Below are positions 42,382 through 50,417 of a stretch of DNA of 64,000 nucleotides, in pieces. The position numbers and the translations under genes are program-made. Under the pieces are notes generated by a model. The model searched no databases and was not told the DNA's origin. It saw only the letters and a list, made by a program, of their open reading frames with translations. How positions within the stretch are numbered: the first letter of the stretch is position 1; each line of letters begins with the position of its first letter. The DNA is from Streptomyces virginiae (GTDB lineage: Bacteria; Actinomycetota; Actinomycetes; Streptomycetales; Streptomycetaceae): NCBI RefSeq assembly GCF_000720455.1, contig NZ_JOAK01000008.1, forward strand, positions 124,001-188,000. Reading direction: 5' to 3'.

Positions 42382-43400
42382 GACTTCTCCCAGACCATCG
42401 TCATGATGCTGATGCCGCCGCCCAGGCCGACGAAGAGCACCCGTTCGCCCGGCGCCAGCTGCGGGAACACGCGGTCCAGCTGCACCCCGATGCTCGCGCT
42501 CGCGATGTTGCCGAGCTCCGGCACGGTCACCACCAGCTTGTCGGCGGGCACCCCGGTCAGTTCGGCGAACCGCTCCAGGTAGGGGACGGTCACCTGGTGC
42601 ACGAGCACCTTCGCGAAGCCGTCCCAGGACATCCCCGTGCGGTGCAGCGTCCGGTCGATGACGGCGGTGCCCACCTTCTCGAAGACGCCGCGCAGTTCGT
42701 GCCCGTCGCCGCGGAAGTAGGTGTACGCGTCCCCGCGCGGGTGCCGCGAGCCGCCGCCGGGTATGCCCCCGACCTGCCAGTGCTCCGAGTGGGTCTCGGT
42801 GTCCACGTCGAGGATGCCGCCGCGCTCCACGGCCTCCACCACCACGGCCGCGCCGGCGTCGCCGAAGGTGTAGCCGGCGAACCCGTCGCGCAGCTCCGCG
42901 AGTCCGGACGGGTCCTTGCGCACCGCCCGGCTCGGGGTCTCGCCGGTGACCACCAGGGCCCGCCGGGCCCGCCCGGCGAGGACCATCGACCGGGCGAGGT
43001 CGATGCCGCCCACGAAGCTGTTGCAGGCGTTGGTGACGTCCAGGGCGTGGGCCCGCGAGCCCAGCTCCGCCTGCACGATGTGCGCGGTCGCCGGTTCGAC
43101 CACGTCGCGGGAGGCGGAGGCGAAGAGCAGCAGGTCGATGTCGAGGGGGGAGAGCGAGGCGGAGTCCAGCGCCCGGCGGGCGGCGCCCACGGCCAGCGTG
43201 GAGGCGTACACTCCCTCGCCCGCGACCCGGCGGGAGACGATCCCGGTGGCCTGCGTCAGCAGCCTCGGCGGCAGCGCCAGGCCACTGCGGCGCGCCACCT
43301 CCGCCTGGAGGGCCTCCGAGGACAGCACCTCGTCGGGCAGGAAGCTGCCGACGGCGGTCGGCCCGGCGCTCCGGGGCGGGTCACACGGCTCGATGAACAT
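42378..43400 (-). CDS. KAS III / OleA-like condensing enzyme
   Basis: A 340-residue thiolase-fold condensing enzyme. The triad is Cys126 (LDVTNACNSF), His268 (VLVHQVTVPY) and Asn298 (ELGNIASAS). Glu102, in SRDVVEPATA 24 residues before the Cys, matches the position of the OleA catalytic Glu, which E. coli FabH lacks; this comparison is from memory. OleA joins two acyl-CoAs head to head into a beta-keto acid. ATG 43400 is used (GTG 43406 also possible). It is the first gene of the operon, divergent from a phospholipase C. Confidence 0.88.
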   Translation of the reverse strand: MFIEPCDPPRSAGPTAVGSFLPDEVLSSEALQAEVARRSGLALPPRLLTQATGIVSRRVAGEGVYASTLAVGAARRALDSASLSPLDIDLLLFASASRDVVEPATAHIVQAELGSRAHALDVTNACNSFVGGIDLARSMVLAGRARRALVVTGETPSRAVRKDPSGLAELRDGFAGYTFGDAGAAVVVEAVERGGILDVDTETHSEHWQVGGIPGGGSRHPRGDAYTYFRGDGHELRGVFEKVGTAVIDRTLHRTGMSWDGFAKVLVHQVTVPYLERFAELTGVPADKLVVTVPELGNIASASIGVQLDRVFPQLAPGERVLFVGLGGGISIMTMVWEKS

Positions 43401-43726
43401 GTCCACACGATGGCAAGGGCGGGTGCGCCCGGGCCTGAGTACGGATGCTCAAGTGGCGGCGGTCCGGTGCGCGGTCCGGATGAGTAGGAACGCGTCGTTC
43501 CGGCCATGTGGCCCGTTCGCGCGGTCTGTTGTGAGCGGGCGGTTCGCCGTACCCTCCCAGCGGCGCGGCAGCGGCGGGCCGCAGGGCGCGCGGGGCCGTA
43601 CCGGAACGCCGTCCGTTCTCCAGGTGTACGGCGCGGTGTCACGAAGACATCTCCGCCCGGTACCCCGGGACCGCTGTCCTTGGGGCGCCCCTCGACTCCC
43701 CCCTCACCCCCAGAGGTCGTCACCCC
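43401..43726. promoter_or_regulatory. Divergent 326-base spacer (Ole-like operon / phospholipase C)
   Basis: This contains the promoters for both sides. A short imperfect palindrome, TGAGTACGGATGCTCA (43436-43451), lies 36 bases upstream of the KAS III start and is a possible operator. The plc side (43560-43726) is GC-rich with no clear -10/-35. No small gene with credible codon use is seen. Confidence 0.3.
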
Positions 43727-45787
43727 ATGGCAGAACTCAACCGTCGCAGGTTCCTGCAGATAGCCGGCGGCACGGCCGCCGTCACGATGCTGAACGACAG
43801 CATCGCGCGGGCCGCCGCCATCTCGGCGCAGGGCACCACCGGAACCATCCAGGACATCGAGCACATCGTCGTCCTGATGCAGGAGAACCGGTCCTTCGAC
43901 CACTACTTCGGCGCGATGAAGGGAGTCCGGGGCTTCGGCGACCCGCGGCCGGTGCTCCAGGACAACGGCAAGACGGTCTTCCACCAGTCGAACGGGACGA
44001 AGGACATCCTGCCCTTCCACCCGCAGATCGCGGACCTCGGCATGCAGTTCCTGGAGGGCCTCAACCACGACTGGGCCGGCGGCCACCAGGCCTACAACAA
44101 CGGCAAGTACGACAAGTGGATCCCGGCCAAGACGGCCACGACCATGTCGTACATGACCCGGAACGACATCCCGTTCCACTACGCCCTCGCCGACGCCTTC
44201 ACCGTGTGCGACGCCTACCACTGCTCCTTCATCGGCGCCACGGACCCGAACCGCTACTACATGTGGACGGGCCACACCGGGAACGACGGCGCCGGTGGCG
44301 GCCCGGTCCTCGGCAACCAGGAGGCCGGCTACGGGTGGAAGACCTACCCCGAGCGCCTGGAGTCCGCCGGGATCTCCTGGAAGGTCTACCAGGACATCGG
44401 CGACGGCCTGAACGCCGCCGGATCCTGGGGCTGGATCAACGACGCCTTCCGCGGCAACTACGGCGACAACTCCCTGCTGTACTTCAACACCTACCGCAAC
44501 GCCCAGCCCGGCAGCGCCCTGTACGAGAAGGCGCGCACCGGCACGAACGTCAAGGCGGGCGACGGCTACTTCGACCGGCTGCGCGCCGACGTGGTGAACG
44601 GCACCCTGCCCCAGGTCTCCTGGATCGCCGCCCCGGAGGCGTTCAGTGAGCACTCGAACTGGCCGACGAACTTCGGCGCCTGGTACATCTCGCAGGTCCT
44701 GGACGCGCTGACGGCGAACCCGGCGGTGTGGGCGAAGACCGCCCTGTTCATCACCTACGACGAGAACGACGGCTTCTTCGACCACGTGGTCCCGCCGTAC
44801 CCGCCGGCCTCCTCCGCCTGGGGCCTGTCCACCGCGGACGTCTCGAAGGACCTCTACGCGGGCGGCGGCGGTTACGCGGCCGGACCGTACGGGCTGGGCC
44901 CGCGCGTCCCGATGATCGTGGTCTCCCCGTGGAGCAAGGGCGGCTACGTCTGCTCCGAAACCTTCGACCACACCTCGGTGATCCGCTTCATGGAGAAGCG
45001 CTTCGGGGTGCACGAGCCGAACATCTCCCCGTGGCGCCGTGCCGTCTGCGGCGACCTCACCTCGGCCTTCGACTTCACCCGGGCCGACGCCGCGCCCGCC
45101 GCGCTGCCGTCCACGGCCGCGTACGTCCCGCCGGACAAGGACCGCCACCCGTCCTACCACCCGACGCCGCCGGCGACGGGCGCCCTGCCCCCGCAGGAGG
45201 CCGGGTCCAAGCCCACCCGCGCGCTCGGCTACGCCCCCTACGTGGACGGCTCCCGCACCGTCTCCACCGGCAAGTTCACCCTCACCTTCGCCTCCGGCCC
45301 GACCCTGGGCGCCCACTTCCACAGCACGTCGGGCAACCGCACGGACGGCCCCTGGCCCTACACGGTCGAGGCGGGCAAGACCCTGTCGGACACCTGGTCC
45401 ACCAGCAGCTCCACCGGCAACCAGATCAACCTGACGGTGTGGGGCCCCAACGGCTTCCTGCGCACCTGGACGGGCCCGGCGAAGAAGGCCGGCCCCGAGG
45501 TCACGGCCCGCCACGTGAGCGCCACCGGCAACCTGGCGCTGACGATGACCAACTCCGGCACGGCCGCGGTCAACCTCACGGTGACCAACGCCTACGGCGG
45601 CTCGGCCCAGACCTTCCGGGTCCTGGCCGGCGCCACGGTCACCCACACCGTGAACCTGGGTGCGACGGGCCGCTGGTACGACGTCAAGGTCGTCTCCGAC
45701 CTCGACACCACCTTCCTGCGGCGTTTCGCGGGGCACGTGGAGACCGGCGCCCCGGGCGTCTCCGACCCGGCGCTCAGGACCGCCTGA
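43727..45787 (+). CDS. Phosphocholine-specific phospholipase C (Tat-exported)
   Basis: A 686-residue secreted phosphoesterase of the bacterial non-haemolytic/haemolytic PLC family. The Tat signal is MAELNRRRFLQIAGG with twin Arg at residues 6-7. The phosphoesterase domain includes VVLMQENRSFDHYFGAMKG, NDIPFHYALADAFTVCDAYHCS, FIGATDPNR and FITYDENDGFFDHVVPP (metal-binding). Two C-terminal beta domains (about 480-570 and 590-675) match the DUF756 repeats. It cleaves phosphatidylcholine/sphingomyelin-type lipids outside the cell, providing phosphate. It is monocistronic and convergent with the next gene, overlapping it by 14 bases. Confidence 0.93.
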   Translation: MAELNRRRFLQIAGGTAAVTMLNDSIARAAAISAQGTTGTIQDIEHIVVLMQENRSFDHYFGAMKGVRGFGDPRPVLQDNGKTVFHQSNGTKDILPFHPQIADLGMQFLEGLNHDWAGGHQAYNNGKYDKWIPAKTATTMSYMTRNDIPFHYALADAFTVCDAYHCSFIGATDPNRYYMWTGHTGNDGAGGGPVLGNQEAGYGWKTYPERLESAGISWKVYQDIGDGLNAAGSWGWINDAFRGNYGDNSLLYFNTYRNAQPGSALYEKARTGTNVKAGDGYFDRLRADVVNGTLPQVSWIAAPEAFSEHSNWPTNFGAWYISQVLDALTANPAVWAKTALFITYDENDGFFDHVVPPYPPASSAWGLSTADVSKDLYAGGGGYAAGPYGLGPRVPMIVVSPWSKGGYVCSETFDHTSVIRFMEKRFGVHEPNISPWRRAVCGDLTSAFDFTRADAAPAALPSTAAYVPPDKDRHPSYHPTPPATGALPPQEAGSKPTRALGYAPYVDGSRTVSTGKFTLTFASGPTLGAHFHSTSGNRTDGPWPYTVEAGKTLSDTWSTSSSTGNQINLTVWGPNGFLRTWTGPAKKAGPEVTARHVSATGNLALTMTNSGTAAVNLTVTNAYGGSAQTFRVLAGATVTHTVNLGATGRWYDVKVVSDLDTTFLRRFAGHVETGAPGVSDPALRTA

Positions 45788-46487
45788 TCCGGTCCTCCGG
45801 TGCGCGCAGCAGCCGCCGTTCCAGGACCGCCAGGTCCGCGGGGCGGTGGCTGCGGGCGTGCCGGAGCAGCATGTCCCGGGCGGTGTCCGGGACCCGGCGC
45901 CGCTTCGGATGGCGGGTGGTGAACTCCTCGCCCGCGAAGAACCGCACGGCGCCCTCCAGCCCGGCGCGGTCCGACTCCCGCACCGCCCAGGCGAGTTCCG
46001 CGGTGGCGGCCCCGGCCAGCAGGCGCAGCGGGGCCCGTTCGGCGAGCAGCCACGCCGCGTCGCGCGGCTCCCGCCGTACGGCGCCCAGCCAGCCGAAGGC
46101 CACGCTCAGCGGCACCCCGCGCGGCGCCGCGGGATCCTCGGCGCCCGCGGCGAGGGCCCCGGCGTACTCCCGCAGCGCGGCCGGCGCCGCCGCCACCCAG
46201 CGGGTCCTGTGACGGGCCGGGATCCCGTCGGGGGACAGCGGGTCCAGCAGCCGGTTCGACTCGGGAGTGGCGTGCCGGGTCCCGTCGTCGTCCCCGCAGG
46301 AGCAGCCGAACAGGTCGTCGCCCGCCCCGGCCGCGCGCGCCCGGCCCAGCTCCCGCACGGCCCGTACCTCGGCGGCCTCGGCGGCATCGGTGATCTCGTA
46401 GCTGCGCGGGTGATGGGGGTGCCGGGCGCCGTCGGCCCGGGAGAAGTCCCCCATGACCAGCCGGTCCGTGCGTGATGTCGGGCTCAC
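45774..46487 (-). CDS. Hypothetical protein with CxC motif
   Basis: A 237-residue soluble protein if started at GTG 46487 (ATG 46454 is the alternative; neither has a strong ribosome site). It has a helical Ala/Arg/Glu-rich composition. LFGCSCGDDDGTRHATPESNR carries the only two Cys, and the C-terminal part includes GLEGAVRFFAGEEFTTRHPKRRR and LAVLERRLLRAPEDR. No family is recognised. Its stop overlaps the end of the convergent phospholipase gene by 14 bases, and it is divergent from an alpha/beta hydrolase. Confidence 0.65.
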   Translation of the reverse strand: MSPTSRTDRLVMGDFSRADGARHPHHPRSYEITDAAEAAEVRAVRELGRARAAGAGDDLFGCSCGDDDGTRHATPESNRLLDPLSPDGIPARHRTRWVAAAPAALREYAGALAAGAEDPAAPRGVPLSVAFGWLGAVRREPRDAAWLLAERAPLRLLAGAATAELAWAVRESDRAGLEGAVRFFAGEEFTTRHPKRRRVPDTARDMLLRHARSHRPADLAVLERRLLRAPEDRIRRS

Positions 46488-46560
46488 GGTGTGATGGTAG
46501 GCGCGATGGGCATGACGTACGGCGTCGGTTGTCACCACCTGAGTCACCGAGGGAGAACGC

Positions 46561-47316
46561 ATGGCCATCGCCCACCGCCGGATCGGCACCGGACCCGTCC
46601 GCGTCATCGTGCTGCACGACTGGTTCGGTACGTCCGCCAACTGGGGCTCCGTGCTGGACCACTTCGACCCCGAGGGGTTCTCGTACGCCTTCCTCGACTA
46701 CCGGGGCTACGGCGAACGCCGGGACGTCACCGGCCGCCACACCCTCCCCGAGATCGCCGACGACGTCCTCGAACTCGCCGACCAGCTCGGCTGGGACACC
46801 TTCTCCCTGCTCGGCCATTCCATGGGCGGCAAGGCCGCCCAGCAGGTCCTCGTCCGCGCCCCGCAGCGGATCGAGAAGCTGGTCGGGATCAACCCGGTCC
46901 CGGCCGCGCCGTACGCGATGGACGACGCCACCCACGCGCTCTTCTTCGGTGCCGCCGAGAGCCCCGAGAACCGGCGCGCCATCCTCGACCTCGTCACCGG
47001 CAACCGGGCGAGCCGCCGCTGGATCGCCGCCATGGTCGCCCACTCCCTGGAGGTCTCCCGGCCGGAGGCCTTCGCCGACTACCTCGCGAGCTGGCAGTCC
47101 CTGGACCTGTCCGCCGCCGTCAAGGGCAACACGGTCCCGGTGCTCGTCCTGGTCGGGGAGTACGACCTCGCGCTCACCGCCGACGTGATGCGCGCCACCT
47201 GGCAGGTCTGGTACCCGAACTGCCGCGTCCAGACGATCTCCGGCGCCGGGCACTACCCGCCGCACGAGACCCCCGTGGCCTTCGTCACCGAGGTGGAGGC
47301 CTTCCTCCGCGACTAG
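46561..47316 (+). CDS. Alpha/beta hydrolase
   Basis: A 251-residue hydrolase of the compact esterase/lactonase type. Motifs: VIVLHDWFGTSANW (oxyanion), FLDYRGYGERRD, nucleophile LGHSMGGKAAQ, acid in VLVGEYDLALTAD, and His in ISGAGHYPPHETP. There is no signal peptide. GGGAGAA lies upstream of the ATG. It ends just before a hairpin shared with tRNA-His. The substrate is unknown. Confidence 0.88.
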   Translation: MAIAHRRIGTGPVRVIVLHDWFGTSANWGSVLDHFDPEGFSYAFLDYRGYGERRDVTGRHTLPEIADDVLELADQLGWDTFSLLGHSMGGKAAQQVLVRAPQRIEKLVGINPVPAAPYAMDDATHALFFGAAESPENRRAILDLVTGNRASRRWIAAMVAHSLEVSRPEAFADYLASWQSLDLSAAVKGNTVPVLVLVGEYDLALTADVMRATWQVWYPNCRVQTISGAGHYPPHETPVAFVTEVEAFLRD

Positions 47317-47322
47317 GCAACG

Positions 47323-47362
47323 AAAAACCCCTGGGGTACGAGGAGACCTCGTACCCCAGGGG
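47323..47362 (-). terminator. Rho-independent terminator of tRNA-His (shared with the hydrolase)
   Basis: A perfect 16-bp stem (47328-47343 with 47347-47362, CCCCTGGGGTACGAGG) has a 3-base loop. On the minus strand it is followed by a TTTTT run (47327-47323), a textbook intrinsic terminator for the tRNA. On the plus strand it can end the hydrolase transcript. Confidence 0.92.
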
Positions 47363-47367
47363 ATCAG

Positions 47368-47441
47368 GGTGAGTGACGGGACTTGAACCCGCGGCCACCT
47401 GGACCACAACCAGGTGCTCTACCAACTGAGCTACACCCACC
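47368..47441 (-). tRNA. tRNA-His (anticodon GTG)
   Basis: The minus strand reads as a full cloverleaf: acceptor GTGGGTG/CACTCAC, D arm GCTC...GAGC, anticodon arm CCTGGTTGTGGTCCAGG with anticodon GTG, and T arm with GGTTCAAGTCCC-type loop. The extra G(-1) at 47441 opposite C73 at 47368, the His-tRNA identity pair, is encoded. The 3' CCA is not encoded. The gene is followed by its own terminator. Confidence 0.95.
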
Positions 47442-47514
47442 ACGAAGGGCGGCGGACCACCCGTTCGATGTGCATGCACAGCATAGCCGATCTGCGGGGT
47501 GGTCCTGCGACGCG

Positions 47515-48336
47515 TTATCCGGCCGACCGGCTCGCGGCCAGGGTGGCGGCGAGCCCGGCCGCGACCCCGCCGGACCGCCCGGCCGCGATCCCGCCGGACC
47601 GTCCGGCGGCGTGCTCGACGGCCGCGACGGCGAGGGCCCTGATGATCGGGTGGGGCCTCGTCCCGTCCCCCTGGAGCTCCGGCTGGAAGAGCGTGGCCAG
47701 GAAGAAGGGGTGCCCGGGCAGCTCCGCGATGCGCACCTGCCCGTCCTCGTCGTGCCCCGACAGCCGCAGCCCGTGCGCGGTGAGGGCCGGCAGGTGCCGC
47801 GGGGCGGGTCCGTAGTTGCAGTGGTAGCGCTCCATGGACCGCTCCGCGCCCAGCGCGGCCTCGGCGAGCGACCCGGGCTCGGCCCGTACGAGCCCCTCGT
47901 GGCCGACGAGCGAGCACGCGAGCGGGGCGATCAGCAGGTCCGCCGCACCGGGGTCGTTCTCGGCGTGCGCGACGCCGGCCAGCCCGCACACCGTCCGGGC
48001 GTACTCCAGCAGCGTGTGCTGGAAGCCGCCGCACGTCCCGAGGAAGGGGATGCCCTCCTCGCGGGCCACCCGGACCGCGGCCAGCGCCCCGGCCTCGCTG
48101 GCGTACGGGCTGCCCGGCAGCACCCACACGGCGTCGAAGCCGGCCAGGGTCCCGGCGGCCGCCTCGGCAGCGGCGTCGGCGGTGGGGATCCAGTAGGCGT
48201 CGAGGACGAGCCCGTCGCGGGTGGCGAGGGCGTCGAGGAGGAGCGGGATCCGGGTGTGGGACTTCACGTGCGGGGAGCGGTCGCCGACCAGGGCGATCCG
48301 CGCCACCCCCGTGTGCGCGGTGGGTTCGGTGGTCAT
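47515..48336 (-). CDS. CTP synthase C-terminal-like glutamine amidotransferase
   Basis: A 273-residue stand-alone class I glutamine amidotransferase-like protein. Motifs: IALVGDRSPHVKSHTR, VWVLPGSPYAS, nucleophile elbow FLGTCGGFQHTLLEYAR, and a C-terminal LATLFQPEL. It resembles the GATase half of CTP synthase without the synthetase half. ERYHCNYG carries a second conserved Cys; I recall that this family has selenocysteine members, possibly at this site. The last ~30 residues are a Gly/Ala/Arg-Ser repeat. ATG 48336 is preferred over 48345. Substrate and partner are unknown. It is divergent from a LysR gene. Confidence 0.83.
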   Translation of the reverse strand: MTTEPTAHTGVARIALVGDRSPHVKSHTRIPLLLDALATRDGLVLDAYWIPTADAAAEAAAGTLAGFDAVWVLPGSPYASEAGALAAVRVAREEGIPFLGTCGGFQHTLLEYARTVCGLAGVAHAENDPGAADLLIAPLACSLVGHEGLVRAEPGSLAEAALGAERSMERYHCNYGPAPRHLPALTAHGLRLSGHDEDGQVRIAELPGHPFFLATLFQPELQGDGTRPHPIIRALAVAAVEHAAGRSGGIAAGRSGGVAAGLAATLAASRSAG

Positions 48337-48413
48337 GTGGATCATCTTGTGACCACCCCCTCCTTCAGCGCCAACGATTGTTCGTGCACCTGCGATAAGT
48401 GATCCTGATGGCC

Positions 48414-49259
48414 ATGGATCCGCATCTGCTCCGCACCTTCGTCACCGTGGCCCGGCTGGCCTCCTTCTCCGGGGCCGCGCGCGAGCTGGGCTACACCCAG
48501 TCCGCCGTCTCCCAGCACATCGCCGCGCTGGAAGGGGACCTGCGGGCGGAGCTCCTCACCCGCCGGCCCGTCGCACCGACCCCGGCCGGGGTGCGGCTCC
48601 TGGAGCACGCCGGGCCGCTGCTGCTGCGGCTCGACGCCGCGCGGGCCGACGTACTGCGGCTGGCCGCGGCCCCGCCCGGCTGCGTCACGCTCGCCGCGTC
48701 CCCGCTCGCCGTGGGCCCGCGACTGCTCGCCGCCCTGCCCGCCACCGGGGTCACCCTGCGCGTGCTGCCCCCGTCCGAGGTGCCCGCCGCCGTGGCCACC
48801 GGCGGCTGTGACCTCGGGCTGGTCGACGGCCCGGCCGCGCCGAGCGATCCGCTGCGGCTGCCCGACGTGGCACCGCTCACCGTGACGGGCGCCGGGGAGG
48901 AGGACCTGGCCGTGCTGCTCCCCGGCGGGCACCCCTTCGCCCGGCGGGCCGCCGTCCGCCTGGACGACCTCACCGACGCCCGCTGGATCGACGCCCCCGG
49001 CGTCGGCCTGCCGCTCACCGCCGCCCGCGCCTCCGTCCGCTACGAGGGCACCGACGTGCACGCCCTCTGCGCGCTGGCCACCGCCGGGCACGGCCTGGTC
49101 CTCCTCCCGCGCCGCGTCGCCGAGGCCGCCGGCGCGGGCGTCGCCGTACCGCTGTCCGCCCCGCGCCTGGTGCACCGTACGGAACTGCTCTCGCCCGGCG
49201 CCCTGACCGGCGCGGCCGCTGCCCTGGCCGCACGGCTCACGGCAGGATCCCCCGTATGA
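48414..49259 (+). CDS. LysR-family transcriptional regulator
   Basis: A 281-residue regulator. The N-terminal winged helix (residues 1-60: LLRTFVTVARLASFSGAAREL, TQSAVSQHIAALE) is canonical. The effector-binding domain follows, with VTLAASPLAVGPRLL, LGLVDGPAAPSDPLRLPDV and LATAGHGLVLLPRRVA. ATG 48414 is used; ATG 48408 and GTG 48399 are in frame. It overlaps the Xaa-Pro peptidase by 4 bases (ATGA), so it probably regulates its own operon, and the divergent amidotransferase is a second likely target, as is usual for LysR. Confidence 0.92.
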   Translation: MDPHLLRTFVTVARLASFSGAARELGYTQSAVSQHIAALEGDLRAELLTRRPVAPTPAGVRLLEHAGPLLLRLDAARADVLRLAAAPPGCVTLAASPLAVGPRLLAALPATGVTLRVLPPSEVPAAVATGGCDLGLVDGPAAPSDPLRLPDVAPLTVTGAGEEDLAVLLPGGHPFARRAAVRLDDLTDARWIDAPGVGLPLTAARASVRYEGTDVHALCALATAGHGLVLLPRRVAEAAGAGVAVPLSAPRLVHRTELLSPGALTGAAAALAARLTAGSPV

Positions 49260-50395
49260 CCGATGACACCGATGCCGCCGGCCCCGCCCCCTTCACCGCG
49301 GCCGACTACGCCGCCCGCATGAGCGCGGCCGCGCGGAGCGCCGCCGACGCCGGGCTCGCCGGGCTGCTCATCGCCCCCGGCCCCGACCTCACCCACCTCA
49401 CCGGATACCGGCCCACCGCCGAGACCGAACGGCTGACCCTCCTCGTCCTGGCCGCCGGGAAGGACCCGGTGCTCGTCGTGCCCGCCCTGGAGGCACCCGA
49501 CGCGGCCAAGGCCCCCGGAGCCGCCGCGCTGACCCTGCGGGACTGGGCCGACGGGAAGGACCCCTACGCCCTGACCGCCCCGCTGCTGGACTTCCGCGGC
49601 CGCTTCGGGGTGAGCGACAACACCTGGGCCCTGCATCTCCTCGGCCTCCAGCAGGAGTTGCCGGGCACCTCCTACGCGCCGGTGACGAACTGCCTGCCCA
49701 TGCTCCGTGCCGTGAAGGACCAGCGGGAGCTGGAGCGCATGGCCGCCGCGGCAGCCGCCGCGGACGCCGCCTACGCGCAGATCCTCCACCTCCCCTTCGC
49801 CGGCCGCCGGGAGACCGACGTCGCCGCCGACCTGGCCGCCCTGCTGCGCACGCACGGCCACTCGCAGGTCGACTTCACCGTCGTCGGCTCCGGCCCCAAC
49901 GGGGCCGATCCGCACCACGAGGCCGGCGACCGCGTGATCCGCCACGGCGACATGGTGGTCCTCGACTTCGGCGGCCTGCGTTTCGGCTACGGCTCCGACA
50001 TCTCCCGCACGGTGCACGTGGGCGAGCCCACCGCCGAGGAGCAGCGGGTCCACGACGTCGTCCGCGAGGCCCAGCAGGCAGGCGTGGCGGCGGTCCGGCC
50101 GGGCGTCGCCTGCCAGGAGGTGGACCGGGCGGCACGGGCCGTGATCACCGAATTCGGCTACGGCGACCGCTTCATCCACCGCACCGGGCACGGCATCGGC
50201 GTCACCACCCACGAGCCCCCGTACATGGTCGAGGGCGAGGAGCAGCCCCTGGTCCCCGGCATGTGCTTCTCCGTGGAGCCGGGCGTGTACCTGCCCGGCC
50301 GGTTCGGCGTCCGCATCGAGGACATCGTGACCGTCACCGAGGACGGCGGGCGCCGCCTGAACAACGCCCCGCGCGAGCTGGCCGTCGTCGACTGA
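49256..50395 (+). CDS. M24 family Xaa-Pro aminopeptidase
   Basis: A 379-residue dinuclear metallopeptidase. After an N-terminal creatinase-like domain (1-150) the pita-bread fold carries the five metal ligands: Asp in VVLDFGGL, Asp in GYGSDISRT, His in HRTGHGIGV, Glu in FSVEPGVYLP and Glu in VRIEDIVTV. It removes N-terminal residues before proline, recycling peptides. It is translationally coupled to the upstream LysR regulator. Its stop lies 22 bases from the convergent treZ stop. Confidence 0.94.
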   Translation: MTDDTDAAGPAPFTAADYAARMSAAARSAADAGLAGLLIAPGPDLTHLTGYRPTAETERLTLLVLAAGKDPVLVVPALEAPDAAKAPGAAALTLRDWADGKDPYALTAPLLDFRGRFGVSDNTWALHLLGLQQELPGTSYAPVTNCLPMLRAVKDQRELERMAAAAAAADAAYAQILHLPFAGRRETDVAADLAALLRTHGHSQVDFTVVGSGPNGADPHHEAGDRVIRHGDMVVLDFGGLRFGYGSDISRTVHVGEPTAEEQRVHDVVREAQQAGVAAVRPGVACQEVDRAARAVITEFGYGDRFIHRTGHGIGVTTHEPPYMVEGEEQPLVPGMCFSVEPGVYLPGRFGVRIEDIVTVTEDGGRRLNNAPRELAVVD

Positions 50396-50417
50396 TACAC
50401 GTCCCGGGCCGGCGCGC

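Noticed and set aside
43256..45736. 826-codon minus-strand open frame opposite phospholipase C
   Set aside because: The phospholipase frame has complete motifs and normal codon bias; the opposite strand is a shadow.
23677..45787. PHO-box regulation of phoX and phospholipase C
   Set aside because: Upstream regions were read for GTTCACC-like direct repeats; only isolated GGTTCGCC-type words were found, not spaced 11-base repeats.
46561..47316. Alpha/beta hydrolase as the missing OleB of the Ole-like cluster
   Set aside because: It is 3 kb away beyond two other genes, and I saw no haloalkane-dehalogenase-like features specific to OleB.
47368..47441. tRNA-His as a possible integration (attB) site
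   Set aside because: No integrase, direct repeat of the tRNA 3' end or mobile gene is seen nearby.
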